The notes beneath the pieces are model-generated. The model was not told the DNA's origin. It did not search any database and saw nothing but the letters and a program-made list of their open reading frames with translations. Positions 62,562 to 64,000 of a DNA stretch of 64,000 nt are shown piece after piece (position 1 is the stretch's first letter; the number at the start of each line of letters is the position of its first letter). A program made the translations under genes and the position numbers. Origin of the DNA: CANJBX01 sp035556735 (GTDB lineage: Bacteria > Pseudomonadota > Alphaproteobacteria > Rhizobiales > Xanthobacteraceae); NCBI GenBank assembly GCA_035556735.1, contig DATMFF010000005.1:186001-250000 (forward strand), in the 5' to 3' direction.

Positions 62562-63388
62562 GCACGGTGGCGCTGGCACTGGGCGCCGGCGGCGCGCGCG
62601 GGCTCGCGCACATCGTCGTGCTCGAAGCGCTGGACGAGCTCGGCATCCGCCCGGTCGCGATCGCCGGCGCGTCGATCGGCGCGCTGGTCGGGGCGAGCTA
62701 TGCGGCCGGGCTCTCGGGAAAGCAGATGCGCCGCTACGTCATCCGGCTGGCGCACGACCGCGGCGACGTCTTCCGCCGCCTGCTGGCGGCGCGGGCATCG
62801 AGCTTCGCCGATCTGTTCGCGGGCGGCATCGGCAACATGACGTTGGTGGACGCGGAAAAGTTCTGCGCACAGTTCCTGCCGCCGGAGGTGCCTGCGACCT
62901 TCGAGGCGCTGCAGACGCCGCTGACCGTGATCGCGTCCGACCTCTACGCGCGGCACGAGCTGGCGATCTCCAGCGGCGCGTTGACCTCGGCGCTGGCCGC
63001 CTCGATCGCATTGCCGGGGCTGACGCGGCCGGTGCTGCGCGAGGGGCGCGTGCTGGTCGACGGGGGCGCCACCAACCCGCTGCCGTTCGACCATCTGCGC
63101 GGCAAGGCCGACGTTATCATCGCCTGCGACGTCTCCGGCGCGCCGACGCCAGAGCGGACAGAACTGCCGAGCGCGATCGAGAGCCTCTACGCCACGGTGC
63201 TGGTGATGAACAACACCATCACGCGGGCCAAGCTGCGCGAGGGCGCGCCCGATATCGTGCTCACGCCCAATATCGGCATCTTCCGCGTGCTCGACCTGTT
63301 CCAGGCGAGCGCGATCCTGCGGCTGGCCGAACCGCTCAAGGACGAGCTAAAGGCCCGCCTCGACGCGCTCATGAGCGGGCGCACCTAG
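62558..63388 (+). CDS. Patatin-like phospholipase
   Basis: The 276-residue lipase has a glycine-rich start GAGGARGLAHI, the GASIG nucleophile (Ser39) and the DGG dyad in LVDGGATNPLPF. It hydrolyses acyl lipids. It overlaps the APH gene by 4 bp (ATGA) and forms the end of the purD-dehalogenase-APH-patatin run. Confidence 0.88.
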   Translation: MSTVALALGAGGARGLAHIVVLEALDELGIRPVAIAGASIGALVGASYAAGLSGKQMRRYVIRLAHDRGDVFRRLLAARASSFADLFAGGIGNMTLVDAEKFCAQFLPPEVPATFEALQTPLTVIASDLYARHELAISSGALTSALAASIALPGLTRPVLREGRVLVDGGATNPLPFDHLRGKADVIIACDVSGAPTPERTELPSAIESLYATVLVMNNTITRAKLREGAPDIVLTPNIGIFRVLDLFQASAILRLAEPLKDELKARLDALMSGRT

Positions 63389-63424
63389 CGATGCGCTTCC
63401 GGCATTCCGGGACAGGCTCCAAAA

Positions 63425-63468
63425 ACACAACACGGGCCGTCGATCCTTTGGGGACCAACGACCCGTGT
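63425..63468 (-). terminator. Strong terminator downstream of tadA
   Basis: On the minus strand a long hairpin, ACACGGGTCGT paired with ACGGCCCGTGT (one mismatch) and an inner GGTCC/GGATC stem, ends in TGTGTTTTT. This is a good rho-independent pattern. It lies about 125 bp after the tadA stop. Confidence 0.75.
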
Positions 63469-63474
63469 CGTTCT

Positions 63475-63490
63475 ACGCACTTGCGTGCGT
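63475..63490 (-). other. Hairpin with GCAA tetraloop in the tadA 3' region
   Basis: On the minus strand ACGCAC-GCAA-GTGCGT forms a 6-bp stem with a GNRA tetraloop, next to the terminator. This is typical of a stable RNA end. Confidence 0.5.
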
Positions 63491-63594
63491 ATTCCTCTAA
63501 CGCCACCTGACGCTACCAACTAGAAGCGTGGACCAACGCCTCAGCAGGCGACGGGTTCCAACTCAGCGGGCGGCCGGTTCCAGCGCGACCTGCG

Positions 63595-64000
63595 CTACCT
63601 TCGTACCGCAAAGAACCCGCGCAGCAGCTCGCTCGCCTCGGCCTCGCCGATGCCGCCATAGACCTCCGGGCGGTGGTGGCAGGTCGCCGCCGCGAAGAAG
63701 CGGACGCCGTGCTCAACAGCCCCGCCCTTAGGATCGGCGGCTCCGTAATAAAGCCGCCGGATGCGGGCGAAGGACATGGCCGCGGCGCACATGGTACACG
63801 GCTCGAGCGTGACGTAGAGGTCGCAATCGACCAGCCGTTCGCTGCCGATGGCCGCCGCGGCAGCCCGGATCGCCAGCATCTCGGCATGGGCGGTGGGATC
63901 CTTGTCGGCCAGGGTGCGATTTCCGGCGCGGGCGATGACGGTGGCGCCGGAGACGACCACGCAGCCCACCGGGACCTCGCCCCGCGCCGCCGCGCCCCGC
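63595..64000 (-). CDS. tadA: tRNA-specific adenosine deaminase (5' end off the window)
   Basis: This is the C-terminal ~135 residues of TadA, which converts A34 to inosine in tRNA-Arg. It contains PTAHAEMLAIRAA (zinc-ligand His and catalytic Glu) and EPCTMCAAAM (two zinc Cys). The frame runs to the window edge with VPVGCVVVSG, so the start lies beyond 64000. Confidence 0.93.
   Translation of the reverse strand, partial: RGAAARGEVPVGCVVVSGATVIARAGNRTLADKDPTAHAEMLAIRAAAAAIGSERLVDCDLYVTLEPCTMCAAAMSFARIRRLYYGAADPKGGAVEHGVRFFAAATCHHRPEVYGGIGEAEASELLRGFFAVRR

Overview
The window is GC-rich and gene-dense. It looks like a chromosomal segment from an alphaproteobacterium of the order Hyphomicrobiales (Rhizobiales), most like the Bradyrhizobium/Rhodopseudomonas/Pseudolabrys relatives. 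I infer this from alphaproteobacterial small families (UPF0262, DUF2948, DUF4170, DUF2093), from gene orders I associate with that group (DUF2948-hisD-UPF0262-phosphatase-infA-maf-yacG-tRNA-Phe; rplY-pth-ychF; moaD-moaE near pgsA and uvrC; rsmE...ubiA...pmbA-waaA-lpxK-xseA-purD), and from an intergenic repeat of a type I remember from Bradyrhizobium genomes. No database search was possible.

Layout. 0-3 kb: a GntP-type permease, a small exported protein, an HdeD-like membrane protein, and a 575-bp gene-free stretch with diverged repeats that ends at tRNA-Phe. 3-8.4 kb (minus strand): a housekeeping run of yacG, maf, infA, a low-molecular-weight phosphatase, UPF0262, hisD and DUF2948, then two overlapping MaoC-type hydratase genes. 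8.6-19.6 kb: rplY-pth-ychF, ubiK, then plus-strand lgt, a MidA-like methyltransferase, pgeF, a lipoprotein, prs, ybjN-proC, a TetR regulator and a cupin protein. 19.6-23.4 kb: a MarR regulator, OmpR-type response regulator and histidine kinase operon (PetP/PetR-like), divergent from ilvE. ilvE has a structured leader. 23.5-30.7 kb: prmB, a Vgb-like propeller protein, moaD-moaE, pgsA, uvrC, a pteridine-reductase-like SDR and an outer-membrane beta-barrel protein.

31-37.4 kb: a cold-shock protein, rlmJ, a secreted RNase T2, exported hypothetical proteins, rsmE and ubiA. 37.4-42 kb is an accessory patch. A DUF559 endonuclease gene sits between two inverted, palindrome-rich blocks. It is followed by a GMC oxidoreductase, a Bug-type binding protein, paired intergenic repeats and an SDR. 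42-48.6 kb returns to a conserved block for lipid A and Kdo assembly: DUF6101-like, pmbA, a cysQ-like phosphatase, DUF4170, a DUF374 acyltransferase, waaA, lpxK and DUF2093. 48.7-51.2 kb: a dienelactone-hydrolase-like protein and xseA.

51.3-59 kb is a second accessory stretch. It holds a GST-ArsR-SRPBCC operon under a double dyad operator, an HD-domain/acyl-CoA dehydrogenase pair/MFS operon, and a divergent MFS gene. 59.2-64 kb: purD, a haloacetate-dehalogenase-like hydrolase, an APH-type kinase, a patatin phospholipase, a strong terminator and the 3' part of tadA.

The strongest candidates for undescribed biology are the DUF559 gene enclosed by inverted palindromic blocks, the nested RNA structure upstream of ilvE, and the dyad operators at the marR and gst promoters. 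The rest is mostly core metabolism. I see no CRISPR array, rRNA, integrase, transposase or prophage genes.
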